Of a stretch of DNA of 64,000 nt, positions 7,968 through 16,534 are shown one piece after another. Within the stretch, counting starts at the first letter, position 1. Each line of letters begins with the position of its first letter. Where the stretch lies: contig JAHBUX010000011.1 in assembly GCA_019637855.1 (NCBI GenBank), forward strand, positions 22,048 through 86,047. Direction: 5' to 3'. Under the pieces are notes generated by a model, which saw only the letters and a list, made by a program, of their open reading frames with translations, had not been told where the DNA came from and searched no databases. A program made the position numbers and the translations under genes. The DNA is from Bdellovibrionales bacterium (GTDB lineage Bacteria > Bdellovibrionota > Bdellovibrionia > Bdellovibrionales > UBA1609).

Positions 7968-9339
7968 GCGGCTGTCCATGCTCGACCCGCATGGCGGGCG
8001 AGAGCGCATCATTCCGGCCGAGGTGAAGGGGCCACTACGAAGATGGCGCGTGGTGGTTCATGCCGTATTGATGCTCGTTCTGCTCGCGTTGCCCTGGATT
8101 CGCATCAACGGAATGCAAGCCGTGTTGCTGGACCTTCCGGGCCGTAGATTTCAGATTTTCGGCGTTCTTTTTTTGGCGCACGATGCGCCTTACGTGTTCT
8201 TCATCCTCATCTTGAGCGCGCTGCTTTTGATTTTCGTGACGGCCATATGGGGCCGCGTTTGGTGTGGTTGGGCTTGTCCACAGACGGTTTTTATCGATGC
8301 GGTTTATCGTCGCATCGAGATCTGGATTGAGGGGAACTATCTCCAGCGTCGCAAGCTGGCCGCGGCTCCCATGAGTGTAGAGAAGGCCTTTAAGCTTTTC
8401 CTGAAGTGGTCGTCTTATCTCGTGGTCAGCTCGCTTATCACTCATAGCGTGATGGCGTACTTTACTGGCGCGCCTCAGCTGATCGCGATGATGCAAAGTC
8501 GTCCGGGAGAGAACTGGGTTTACTTTTTGTTCGCCACAAGCATCACCGGCGTGTTGCTGTTCAACTTCGGATGGTTTCGCGAACAGTTTTGCATCATCAT
8601 GTGTCCCTATGGTCGCCTGCAAGGGGCGCTGATGGATCAAAGGACGGTGACGGTTCTTTACGATCAAAAGCGGGGGGAGCCGCGCAAGGGTTCGGTGCGG
8701 GGGCAAAAGCTAGGCGACTGCGTGAGCTGCAATCGCTGTGTGGAAGTATGTCCTGTCAAAATTGATATTCGTGATGGTATCCAAATGGAGTGCATCGCTT
8801 GCACGGCTTGCATCGACGCGTGCAATGAAATCATGCGGCGAGTGAAAAAGCCGGAAGGGTTGATTCGCCACGCCAGTCAGAGCACGGCCGAATCTTTGTT
8901 TTTCCGGCCGCGGGTGATCCTCTATGCGGTCCTCATCCTCTTTTTTTCCGGCTTGCTGGGCGTGGCTATGATCCAACGTAAGCCGCATTCGCTGATGATC
9001 ATTCGGGCCAAAGACGCGCCTTTTCAGATTCTGAACTCAGGGCAGGTTCTGAATCATTTCAAAACTCATTATATGAATCAGTCGACAGAGGTGCGAAAAG
9101 TCGAGTTCGTGCTGCCTGAAACAGAGGTCGCACGCGGGTTGTCACTGACCCAGGCGGTGCAGGTTCATGAGGTGCGTCCGGGGGAGGCGATTTCGCCGCA
9201 TATTTTTGTGGCGGCGCCTAAGAGCGCGTTCAATGAGCGTGGTGAAGTGACTTTTACCTTGCGCCTTATCGATCATTTGAGCGGAACCAGCGAAGAAATT
9301 GAGGCGAAGGCGTTGGGGCCTTACTCTTCCGGCTCTTGA
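7954..9339 (+). CDS. ccoG: cbb3 oxidase accessory ferredoxin-like protein CcoG
   Basis: I favour the TTG at 7954, which has AAGGAG six bases upstream and overlaps the ccoP end by 14 nt; ATG 7978 is the alternative. The polytopic membrane protein has about five transmembrane helices, the RVWCGWACPQ motif and two 4Fe-4S clusters in the CVSCNRCVEVCP and CIACTACIDAC segments, followed by an immunoglobulin-like periplasmic C-terminal domain. CcoG (RdxA/FixG family) reduces copper for delivery to the cbb3 CuB site. Its 3' end overlaps the convergent regulator gene by 19 nt. No ccoH follows. Confidence 0.93.
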   Translation: MSATERLSMLDPHGGRERIIPAEVKGPLRRWRVVVHAVLMLVLLALPWIRINGMQAVLLDLPGRRFQIFGVLFLAHDAPYVFFILILSALLLIFVTAIWGRVWCGWACPQTVFIDAVYRRIEIWIEGNYLQRRKLAAAPMSVEKAFKLFLKWSSYLVVSSLITHSVMAYFTGAPQLIAMMQSRPGENWVYFLFATSITGVLLFNFGWFREQFCIIMCPYGRLQGALMDQRTVTVLYDQKRGEPRKGSVRGQKLGDCVSCNRCVEVCPVKIDIRDGIQMECIACTACIDACNEIMRRVKKPEGLIRHASQSTAESLFFRPRVILYAVLILFFSGLLGVAMIQRKPHSLMIIRAKDAPFQILNSGQVLNHFKTHYMNQSTEVRKVEFVLPETEVARGLSLTQAVQVHEVRPGEAISPHIFVAAPKSAFNERGEVTFTLRLIDHLSGTSEEIEAKALGPYSSGS

Positions 9340-10730
9340 TCTTCGGTGACGAAGCCGAATTCCCGCTCTTTGCGATAGAGCGTGCGGCGGTTGATCCCTA
9401 GAATCTGAGCGGCCTTTTCTTTACGCGCGCCCGTCTTTTCCAACACCAGATGAATGTATCTGCGCTCCAGCTCCTCTAGTGACGGCAGGTCGGCGACATT
9501 TTGGCCAAAGAAGTTTTCAAAGTTCTTGTCTTCACCGATAGGTATGGCCTCCGGTTGAATGATCGGAGACTTCGAGAGTACGACCAGGCGCTCAATCAGA
9601 TTTTCAAGTTCGCGCACGTTGCCCGGCCAGGTTAGGCCTAGCAGGCGTTGCACGGCCTCAGGTGCAAAGCCGTGAACTTTGCCGCCATTCATCAGCGAGT
9701 ATTTGTTCAAGAAGTGTTGCGCTAACAGTGGAATATCTTCGCTGCGATGCCTTAACGCCGGCATGACGATGGGAATGACCGCTAGCCGGTAGTAGAGGTC
9801 CTCGCGAAACGTGCCATTGGCGATGGCTTTCTTAAGGTCTTTATGAGTGGCGGCGACAATGCGCACGTCGACGGATCTGTGTTGCGTTCCGCCCACGGGG
9901 CGAATGGTGCGATCTTGCAAAACGCGTAGGAGCTTGGCTTGTAAGGCCACATTCATGTCGCCGATCTCATCTAAAAAGAGAGTGCCGCCTTCCGCTTCAT
10001 CAAAGAGGCCGCGCTTATCGCTATTGGCGCCGGTGAAAGCGCCCTTCAAATAGCCGAAGAGTTCGCTCTCCATCAAGGAATCGGGGATGGCGGTGCAGTT
10101 GACGGCGACAAATTGTTTGTCGCGCCGTGGACTCTTCTGATGAATGGCGCGGGCGATCACCTCTTTGCCGGTGCCGCTTTCTCCTGTGATCAAAATGCTG
10201 CTGGAGGAGTCGGCGACCTGTTCAACAAGGGCAAAGACCTCTTGAATGGCGGCACTCTTGCCGACAATGTCATTGAGCGCCCATTTGCCTTTGACCTCTT
10301 TGACCAGTGCGCGGTTTTCCCGTTTTAGGCGACCAAAAAGAACCGCCCGCTCGACGGCGTGGCTCATCTCGGCCAGTTTAAAAGGTTTTATAAGGTAGTC
10401 GAAAGCGCCTTTACGCAGGCCCTCAACGGCCGATTCCACGCTGGCGTAGGCGGTCATAAGAATGACGGGAATGTCGGGGTGTTTGGGGCGGAGGTTTCTC
10501 AGCAGGCTGATGCCGTCCACTTCGGGCATGCGTAGGTCGGTGAGAATAAGTTCAACGCTGTCCGCATCGGCGCAAGGGCCGTTGAGAAAAACCAGCGCCT
10601 CACGGCCGTCAGAGAATTCACGGACGCGGTATCCGTCCATGGTCAGTTGATCGACGCACATTGAGCGCATTTCAGGATCATCGTCGATGACGACGACGTG
10701 GCCGCGGTGAGCTTCTGTCATAGCGGGCAC
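9321..10730 (-). CDS. NtrC-family sigma-54-dependent response regulator
   Basis: The 469-residue protein has a receiver domain (acidic pocket near Asp16-18, phosphoacceptor Asp65 in LTDLRMPE, Lys115), an AAA+ domain with Walker A GESGTGKE (183-190) and the sigma-54 contact loop GAFTGA (230-235). A C-terminal Fis-type helix-turn-helix contains ILGINRRTLYRKE. The start is GTG 10730, or ATG 10721. It is divergent from a PAS histidine kinase 92 nt away, almost certainly its partner. Position next to the cbb3 operon suggests control of respiration genes, but this is inference; similar pairs control many functions. Confidence 0.92.
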   Translation of the reverse strand: MPAMTEAHRGHVVVIDDDPEMRSMCVDQLTMDGYRVREFSDGREALVFLNGPCADADSVELILTDLRMPEVDGISLLRNLRPKHPDIPVILMTAYASVESAVEGLRKGAFDYLIKPFKLAEMSHAVERAVLFGRLKRENRALVKEVKGKWALNDIVGKSAAIQEVFALVEQVADSSSSILITGESGTGKEVIARAIHQKSPRRDKQFVAVNCTAIPDSLMESELFGYLKGAFTGANSDKRGLFDEAEGGTLFLDEIGDMNVALQAKLLRVLQDRTIRPVGGTQHRSVDVRIVAATHKDLKKAIANGTFREDLYYRLAVIPIVMPALRHRSEDIPLLAQHFLNKYSLMNGGKVHGFAPEAVQRLLGLTWPGNVRELENLIERLVVLSKSPIIQPEAIPIGEDKNFENFFGQNVADLPSLEELERRYIHLVLEKTGARKEKAAQILGINRRTLYRKEREFGFVTEDQEPEE

Positions 10731-10822
10731 TTTAACCTGAGATGCCCTCGGGGCTCAACTTTGATATGCAAAGGAGAGGATTCTTGGGACATAATGTCTC
10801 TTCGAACTGAGGTGAGTTTGCA

Positions 10823-11947
10823 ATGGTTCATCCCTTGAAAGAGCTCGAAGATCAAAAATTCGCTTTGGATCAGTCCGTCATCGTGGCGCGCACCGATGCG
10901 CGTGGGATCATAACGATGGTCAACGATAAGTTTTGCGAGATCTCGGGCTATGGACGTGAGGAATTGATCGGCCATGACCATCGCGTGGTGAACTCGGGCA
11001 TCCATCCCAAGGCGTTTTTTGTCGAGCTGTGGAAGACGATTCGCTCCGGTCAGGTATGGCGCGGTGAGGTTTGCAACCGTAAGAAGTCGGGCGAGCTGTA
11101 TTGGGTGATGACCACGATCACACCGTTTATGGACGATAGCGGTAAGCCTTATCAGTACTTGGCGATTCGCCAGGATATCACCGAGCTCAAGCAGGCTCAG
11201 CAGAGGATTCTGGGGCAAGAGGCGCAGCTGGTGAATGCGTCTCGGTTGAGCGCCATTGGCGAGATGGCGGCGGCGATCACCCATGAGATCAATAATCCAC
11301 TGGGTGTGATTTTGGGGCGGGCGGAGATGATTCGCGCCATGAGCGAAAAAGAGAGCCTGGATCAGGCGAATTTGCTGCGTTTGGTGGATACGATTTTAGT
11401 GACCGGGCGGCGTATAGAGAAGATCGTGCGTGGTATGAAGTCGTTGTCACATCAGGGTTCTGACTCCGAGCCTTTTTCACCCTGCGCTGTGCGTGAGGTG
11501 GTCAGTGACGCGCTTGAACTTTGCTCTCAGCGTTTTCGCAACCACGGCATCAAACTGATCGCTCCGAATATCCCGGCGGATATGGTGTTTGAGTGTCGCA
11601 ACCATGAGGTCGTGCAGGTGTTGGTAAATTTGTTGAACAACGCCTTTGATGCCACCAGTGCGCTTGCGGAAAAGTGGGTCGAGTTGTCGGTCGATGACCA
11701 AGAGGATTTTGTTCGTATTCTGGTGACGGACAGCGGCCACGGAATTTCTCCTGAAGTGCAACGGCGGCTGTTTGTACCTTTCTTTAGTACGAAGCGAGTG
11801 CAGTATGGTACCGGTCTGGGCTTGAGTATTTCCAAGAGCATTGTTGAACGGCACGGGGGGGCTATTGTTGTGGACCAGGAGTGTAGCAACACCCGATTCG
11901 TTCTCCGATTCCCGAAGCGCTCGGAGATGAAAGGCAGAGGGTCTTAA
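10823..11947 (+). CDS. Soluble PAS-domain sensor histidine kinase
   Basis: The 374-residue protein has no transmembrane segment. A PAS/PAC domain covers residues 12-122 (ISGYGREELIGHDHRVVNSG resembles Aer-type PAS domains that bind flavin or haem). It is followed by a dimerisation/phosphoacceptor box with His154 (ITHEINNPLG) and an HATPase_c domain (LVNLLNNAFDA, DSGHGIS, GTGLGLSISK). The start ATG follows GAGGTGAG. It probably senses an internal redox or oxygen signal and phosphorylates the divergently encoded NtrC-type regulator. Confidence 0.9.
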   Translation: MVHPLKELEDQKFALDQSVIVARTDARGIITMVNDKFCEISGYGREELIGHDHRVVNSGIHPKAFFVELWKTIRSGQVWRGEVCNRKKSGELYWVMTTITPFMDDSGKPYQYLAIRQDITELKQAQQRILGQEAQLVNASRLSAIGEMAAAITHEINNPLGVILGRAEMIRAMSEKESLDQANLLRLVDTILVTGRRIEKIVRGMKSLSHQGSDSEPFSPCAVREVVSDALELCSQRFRNHGIKLIAPNIPADMVFECRNHEVVQVLVNLLNNAFDATSALAEKWVELSVDDQEDFVRILVTDSGHGISPEVQRRLFVPFFSTKRVQYGTGLGLSISKSIVERHGGAIVVDQECSNTRFVLRFPKRSEMKGRGS

Positions 11948-12016
11948 AAAGGAATTGGTTGACCACTGTGTGGTTGGCGGACATGCATTCGCCAAACCGG
12001 CAAGTAGACCAGCTCT

Positions 12017-12853
12017 CTATTTTTTCGAGTCCAAGAGTTGACGGCATTTATCAGAGGGAAAGTGCAGAACTTGAGCAGTCTCATTTCGTTGAAGTCGTTC
12101 GGATTCTTTCAGCAGGAGTTTGACCTCATCAGTGACTAAAAAGTCTTCCCAATCAAAGTCGGCAATGATTTCCGACGGATTGCCCAAGGAGGCGGTCATC
12201 CAGCTATCGCGCTGTTCGGCGACTTCTTGCAAGACCTCAAAGGGCATTGGTTGAACACTTTGTTTAACGTAGGTGAAGGCCAGCGATTTTGAATTTGTCC
12301 TGACGATTTGAGAAGTCGTATCTTCAATCCAGGGGCCAGCGAGAAAATACTTCCTTCTATAAAACTTGCGCTCAAACAGGTAATGAAGGCTTGTGCCGTC
12401 TGTGATTAGGCGGCGCTCTTCGATGCTTTTATGTAAACCGTCTGCATCTGTTTCTGTCGTTACAATAAAAAGGGCGTTGTTGTTTTCAACTCCATATTCA
12501 GTGTGGACAAAGTATTTCTTCCTCTTGCCTGGGTTGCCGATTCTCCTGACGCCTGTTCCGCGCCGCTCTTCGAACGTTTCCTGTGGTTTGAGGGGAAAGG
12601 TAAAGCTGTGCCAAACTAAAACGGGGAATCCGCCAAGTTCCCACATGTGGAGTCCGTACTCATCGATCCAAATGCTGGAGATCCGTTCGCGTCCCTGTTG
12701 ATCGCGGGAGGTGTAGGACCCCGTAAACTTCTCCATAAACTTACTTTGCCGATAGTCACCTAGACTGACGGCGTCCGCGGCTGCGGCATTGGCGAGAAAA
12801 GAAAACAGGGAAGCTGATAGCAAAAATAGACTTGCTGTCCAGAGACCAAGCAT
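12017..12853 (-). CDS. Secreted protein of unknown function
   Basis: The 278-residue product starts after CGGAGG and has a Sec signal peptide (LWTASLFLLSASLFSFLANA, cleavage near ANAAA-A). The mature part is rich in aromatic and charged residues in alternating beta-strand-like stretches (for example ISSIWIDEYGLHMWELGG), with Cys only near the C-terminus. I recognise no domain. It stands alone, convergent with the kinase gene and separated from the lectin-like gene by about 120 nt. Confidence 0.75.
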   Translation of the reverse strand: MLGLWTASLFLLSASLFSFLANAAAADAVSLGDYRQSKFMEKFTGSYTSRDQQGRERISSIWIDEYGLHMWELGGFPVLVWHSFTFPLKPQETFEERRGTGVRRIGNPGKRKKYFVHTEYGVENNNALFIVTTETDADGLHKSIEERRLITDGTSLHYLFERKFYRRKYFLAGPWIEDTTSQIVRTNSKSLAFTYVKQSVQPMPFEVLQEVAEQRDSWMTASLGNPSEIIADFDWEDFLVTDEVKLLLKESERLQRNETAQVLHFPSDKCRQLLDSKK

Positions 12854-12976
12854 AATCGCCTCCGTAAGGATCGCTTTTCGGGTATCGCCTTGCCTTAACA
12901 GATCCTGACATAAAAAGCATCCCGGTTTGAGACAGTCTCGTTGCTGGACTTTTACCTGAGAACTCCTCGTCTTATA

Positions 12977-13477
12977 ATGAACTTATTGGATAGGGGACTC
13001 CCTTTGGGTCGTTTAAAATTGGTTTTCACTCTTGTAGGCGTGGTTTTAGTCACAATGGCATTTCAAAATTGTGGTGCGGATCTTCCCGCAGCTGCAAAGG
13101 ATAGCTCCTCGCGGTTAAGCGGCGGCGGTTCGCCGGCTCCGGACATTGTTGAAACCACGGTGGCTTTAACCCCACGTGAATGGCAGCCGAATCAAAACAC
13201 CACCGTGGGCGATATTTCCTTGAATTTCCAAGGTGATGGCAATTTGGTTTTGCGCAAGGCCGGCGCTCCTCTTTGGTCTTCTGATACCGGCGGACGTGAT
13301 TGTAGTGTGAATTGCCTCGCTGCTTTTCAGGGTGACGGCAATCTCGTGATCTATCAAAACAACACGGCGATTTGGTCCTTAGGCGCTGGCAGCTCCACTG
13401 ATGTTTTGGTCATTTCGATCTACAGTCCACATCTGTCCATTCGCCGCGACGACGGCAGCATTCGCTGGCAACCCTGA
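12977..13477 (+). CDS. Lipoprotein with bulb-type (mannose-binding) lectin domain
   Basis: The protein has a lipoprotein signal (core LVFTLVGVVLVTMAFQNC) with the lipidated Cys followed by GAD. ATG 12977 lacks a good ribosome site; TTG 13004, seven bases after AGGGG, gives an ideal 16-residue signal and may be the true start. The C-terminal ~105 residues form a B_lectin domain with two clear QGDGNLV repeats (FQGDGNLVLRK and FQGDGNLVIYQ) matching the QxDxNxVxY sugar-binding motif, and a third weaker blade (LSIRRDDGSIRW). Two cysteines (CSVNC) may form a disulfide. A surface carbohydrate-binding role, possibly in attachment, is inferred. Confidence 0.8.
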   Translation: MNLLDRGLPLGRLKLVFTLVGVVLVTMAFQNCGADLPAAAKDSSSRLSGGGSPAPDIVETTVALTPREWQPNQNTTVGDISLNFQGDGNLVLRKAGAPLWSSDTGGRDCSVNCLAAFQGDGNLVIYQNNTAIWSLGAGSSTDVLVISIYSPHLSIRRDDGSIRWQP

Positions 13478-13481
13478 TCAT

Positions 13482-13527
13482 AAAAAAAGCCCCATAAGAA
13501 GAGTTTGGCAACCTTCTTATGAGGCTT
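13482..13527 (-). terminator. Hairpin with U-tract on the minus strand
   Basis: A 15-bp stem with one mismatch (13487-13501 with 13513-13527) is flanked on its left by seven A residues, which form a U-tract for transcripts running leftwards. It can stop minus-strand readthrough from the tRNA. It is also the first structure after the lectin gene, but lacks a U-tract in that direction. Confidence 0.6.
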
Positions 13528-13593
13528 CATGTCGGAGTTCTTTTTTGATGCGAACCGGATTTACCTCCGGCTACTGCCTTCCACTTTCTGCAG

Positions 13594-13647
13594 ACCAATT
13601 TCAAATTAAAAAAGGCACTGAGTACAGTGCCTTTTTTAATTTGAAAT

Positions 13648-13651
<4 letters not shown>
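13594..13651. terminator. 27-bp-arm perfect palindrome, bidirectional terminator at tRNA 3' end
   Basis: Positions 13594-13620 and 13625-13651 are perfect inverted repeats around the loop AGTA. The core GGCACTG-AGTA-CAGTGCC is flanked by A6 and T6, a bidirectional Rho-independent terminator. The pairing then continues through AATTTCAAATT out to ACCA/TGGT, so the right arm includes the 3'-terminal CCA of tRNA-fMet. The arms are much longer than termination needs. Confidence 0.85.
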
Positions 13652-13724
<73 letters not shown>

Positions 13725-13877
13725 ACAGAATTGAACAGTTCGTGCACCTTACGTGGCTGTGGTGGGGGAGTCAAGCCCCATGGTTGGTGGAGTTAACGCG
13801 CTGATTTTCAAGGAGTTAGGGGGCGCGGTTGTTGCACAGGTCGGTGGTGAACTCGCTCATCTTTAGGAGGTCAGTGT

Positions 13878-14477
13878 ATGGAGAGAATCGACGATAAGAG
13901 TTCCGCCATCGACGTCGCACCGCCCGCAGGGCGTACGGGCATCCACCCGGATTTGGACGAAGGCATTCGCCATGAAGCCGCCATCGTCATAATGCGGCCA
14001 GCAGACGAGGTATATCAGTTCTGGCGGCAGCTTGAGAATCTGCCCCGCTTTATGTGGCGTCTTGAGAACATTTCGGTCAACTCCGATACGCTCTCTCATT
14101 GGACCTACAAGGCGCTTAAAGACACCGTGCGAGTCGAGTGGGATAGCGTCATCGTGCAAGATGAGCCTGGCAAATCCCTGTCGTGGAAGTCGGTGGACGG
14201 TTCCACCGTGTCCCATGCTGGAACCGTGACGTTCGAAGAACAACCCTTTCAACGTGGCACTATTGTGCGTATCGAGCTCAGCTACAATCCGCCCGGCGGT
14301 CGTTTGACCGACTTCGTTCAGCGCGTTCTTGGCGAATCGCCGCAAACCATGCTGAAAGAAGACCTTAGACGCTTGCGTTGGTTGATGGAGACCGGTGTCG
14401 TGCCGACCACCGAAGGACAACCGCATGGAGAGCGGGGCATCACCGATGCGTTGAATCCCGCCCTTCATCACCACTAA
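13878..14477 (+). CDS. SRPBCC (START-like) family protein
   Basis: The 199-residue protein starts after a strong AGGAGG site. Residues 30-175 fit the SRPBCC/cyclase-dehydrase fold: an initial beta strand followed by PADEVYQFWRQLENLPRFM, then WSVxxxxPGKSLSWKS-like strands, and a long C-terminal helix (LKEDLRRLRWLMETG). Such proteins bind hydrophobic small ligands; the ligand here is unknown. It lies 17 nt upstream of the alcohol dehydrogenase gene with matched strong ribosome sites, so they form an operon. This pair uses noticeably more C-ending codons than its neighbours, by eye. Confidence 0.82.
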   Translation: MERIDDKSSAIDVAPPAGRTGIHPDLDEGIRHEAAIVIMRPADEVYQFWRQLENLPRFMWRLENISVNSDTLSHWTYKALKDTVRVEWDSVIVQDEPGKSLSWKSVDGSTVSHAGTVTFEEQPFQRGTIVRIELSYNPPGGRLTDFVQRVLGESPQTMLKEDLRRLRWLMETGVVPTTEGQPHGERGITDALNPALHHH

Positions 14478-14494
14478 CTTATTAAGGAGGCCTT

Positions 14495-15664
14495 ATGAGA
14501 GCCGTCACTTGGCAAGGCACCCGCAAAGTCGGTGTCGAAACCGTCCCCGATCCCAAAATCCTTTCCGATCGCGATGCGATCATCAGAATCACTTCCACCG
14601 CCATCTGCGGATCTGATCTTCATCTCTACGGCGGATTTATTCCCACCATGGAAAAAGGCGATATCCTTGGCCACGAATTCATGGGCGAGGTGATGGAAGT
14701 TGCACCGGGAGTTAAAAACCTGCACGTCGGCGACCGCGTGGTCGTGCCCTTCACGCTGTCGTGCGGCAGCTGTTTTCACTGTCGCTCCAAAGAATTCTCG
14801 TTGTGCGACAACACCAATCCCAACGCCAGCGTAGCGGAGAAGTTTTACGGTTTTTCTCCCGCCGGTCTGTTTGGCTACTCTCACATGATGGGCGGCTATG
14901 CCGGCGGTCAAGCCGAATACGTGCGCGTGCCTTACGCCGATGTCGGCCCGCTGAAAGTGCCCAAAGGCATCGACGACGACAAGCTTCTCTTCCTTAGCGA
15001 CATTTTTCCCACCGGCTACATGGCTGCGGAAAACTGCGATATCAAACAAGGGGACACCATCGCCGTTTGGGGCTGCGGGCCGGTCGGTCTGTTCGCTATT
15101 CAAAGCGCCTACCTTTTAGGTGCAGAGCGAGTGATCGCCATCGATCGCATTCCCGAACGTCTACGTCTTGCCGAGGATGTCTGCGGTGCGGAAATCATTA
15201 ACTACGAAGAGCTCGCCGTGCTTGACGAACTGCAGCGCCTCACCGGCGGCCGCGGACCAGACGCCTGCATTGATGCAGTCGGTTTGGAAGGCCATGGCAC
15301 CGGTGTGATGTACGCCTACGACAAAGCCAAAACCAATCTAATGATGGAGACCGATCGTCCCATCGCTCTGCGCGAAGCCATTCAAGCCTGTCGCAAGGGC
15401 GGAACGCTGTCCATTCCAGGAGTGTATGGCGGATTGCTCGATAAAATTCCCTTCGGAGCAGCCTTCAACAAAGGCATGACATTGAAAATGGGACAAACAC
15501 ATATGCAGAAATATATGAAACCGCTGCTGGATTTAATTCTGCAAGGAGAGATCGATCCATCGTTTGTGGTGAGCCATCGCATTTCGCTAGATGAGGCTCC
15601 GGAGGCGTATGAGAAGTGGCAGAAGAAAGAGGATTATTGTACGAAGTTTGTGATCAAGAATTAA
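14495..15664 (+). CDS. Zinc-dependent alcohol/formaldehyde dehydrogenase
   Basis: The 389-residue protein belongs to the medium-chain zinc alcohol dehydrogenases and resembles glutathione-independent formaldehyde dehydrogenases. Catalytic zinc ligands are likely Cys38 (ICGSDLH) and His60-Glu61 (LGHEFMG). The structural zinc lobe has Cys90, Cys93, Cys96 and Cys104. The Rossmann motif GCGPVGL binds NAD(P). It starts after AAGGAGG and follows the SRPBCC gene in one operon. The substrate cannot be fixed from sequence; aldehyde detoxification is plausible. Confidence 0.88.
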   Translation: MRAVTWQGTRKVGVETVPDPKILSDRDAIIRITSTAICGSDLHLYGGFIPTMEKGDILGHEFMGEVMEVAPGVKNLHVGDRVVVPFTLSCGSCFHCRSKEFSLCDNTNPNASVAEKFYGFSPAGLFGYSHMMGGYAGGQAEYVRVPYADVGPLKVPKGIDDDKLLFLSDIFPTGYMAAENCDIKQGDTIAVWGCGPVGLFAIQSAYLLGAERVIAIDRIPERLRLAEDVCGAEIINYEELAVLDELQRLTGGRGPDACIDAVGLEGHGTGVMYAYDKAKTNLMMETDRPIALREAIQACRKGGTLSIPGVYGGLLDKIPFGAAFNKGMTLKMGQTHMQKYMKPLLDLILQGEIDPSFVVSHRISLDEAPEAYEKWQKKEDYCTKFVIKN

Positions 15665-15667
15665 TCC

Positions 15668-15692
15668 AAAGCGCCGGCAACGCCGGCGCTTT
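15668..15692. terminator. Hairpin between convergent genes
   Basis: AAAGCGCCGGC (15668-15678) and its exact complement (15682-15692) surround the triloop AAC. It lies just after the dehydrogenase stop and before the convergent lipoprotein stop at 15703. The flanking A and T runs are only three long, so it is a moderate bidirectional terminator. Confidence 0.65.
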
Positions 15693-15702
15693 CCTCACAA
15701 AC

Positions 15703-16281
15703 CTATTTTGCCTTAACAGGCTCCGCGACAGCCGGCGCCGCTGCCGAAGAAGACTTAGCAGGAACAACAGAAGCCGCTGAATTGGAAGCCTTCGCCGCAG
15801 GCTCAGCAACCGCTGCCTTAACCCCTGCTGCGCCAGCAGCGGTATTGGGAGCTGCAGGCTTATTAGCCGCATCTTTAGGGGCCGCCACAGCCTTAACCGC
15901 TTCACCGGCTTCACACTTAAAACCCGCGCTCTCTAAATTCGTACGAATTTTCGAGCTCACGGATTCACAATGACTTGTGCCTGTCGTTGACCAAGCGACT
16001 GGATCTGTATTGCCATGGGTGGAATAAAACACTTTGCAGCCCTTAGGCGCTGTCATTTCAATCTTCACCGAGCGGGTTTCTTGTCCGCGCAAGCAGGCGT
16101 ACTTTGCCTTGTCATCGACCAAGGCCGGGGCTGGCTTAGCGGGAGCAGGCACGGCGAGTGAGGCCTTCGCAGGCACTGCGGGAGTCGCGACGTTAGGGGT
16201 GGTGGACGCGGTTTTGGAAGCGCTCGCACAGCCGACGCTGATGGCGGCAAGTACGGCAATGAAAACTGTTGTGATGCGCAT
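15703..16281 (-). CDS. Ala/Pro-rich lipoprotein of unknown function
   Basis: I chose ATG 16281 (GGGAGAG upstream) over longer in-frame starts. The 192-residue product has a lipoprotein signal (ITTVFIAVLAAISVGC, Cys18). A Pro/Ala linker leads to a compact central domain of about 70 residues with four cysteines (KYACLRGQETR, KGCKVFYST, HCESV, FKCEAGE), and then a long Ala/Lys/Pro tail. The linkers resemble periplasm-spanning segments. The Cys-rich domain is probably disulfide-bonded; I do not recognise it. Confidence 0.8.
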   Translation of the reverse strand: MRITTVFIAVLAAISVGCASASKTASTTPNVATPAVPAKASLAVPAPAKPAPALVDDKAKYACLRGQETRSVKIEMTAPKGCKVFYSTHGNTDPVAWSTTGTSHCESVSSKIRTNLESAGFKCEAGEAVKAVAAPKDAANKPAAPNTAAGAAGVKAAVAEPAAKASNSAASVVPAKSSSAAAPAVAEPVKAK

Positions 16282-16534
16282 TTTTGCACTCTCCCTTTTA
16301 AACATGTTTTGAAGTTCTGCTTTCAGCATGACAAAGCCGCTTTGGCTCTGCAACCGCATGGACCAGGCCGAGATTCTCGCCCGCATTGTGAATTTACCTC
16401 TGAGATCGGTAAGTTGTGCGCGTGAAAATCGACCTTCCCGCGAAGATAAATTTAAATTTATACTCCCACCGATGAATGTTCGTGCTCCTTCTCCTATAAT
16501 TTCATCCGCAAGCCACAGAAGAAAAGGAGCTGCA

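Noticed and set aside
15654..15914. Leu/Arg-rich minus-strand frame
   Set aside because: It is an alternate frame of the Ala/Pro-rich lipoprotein tail.
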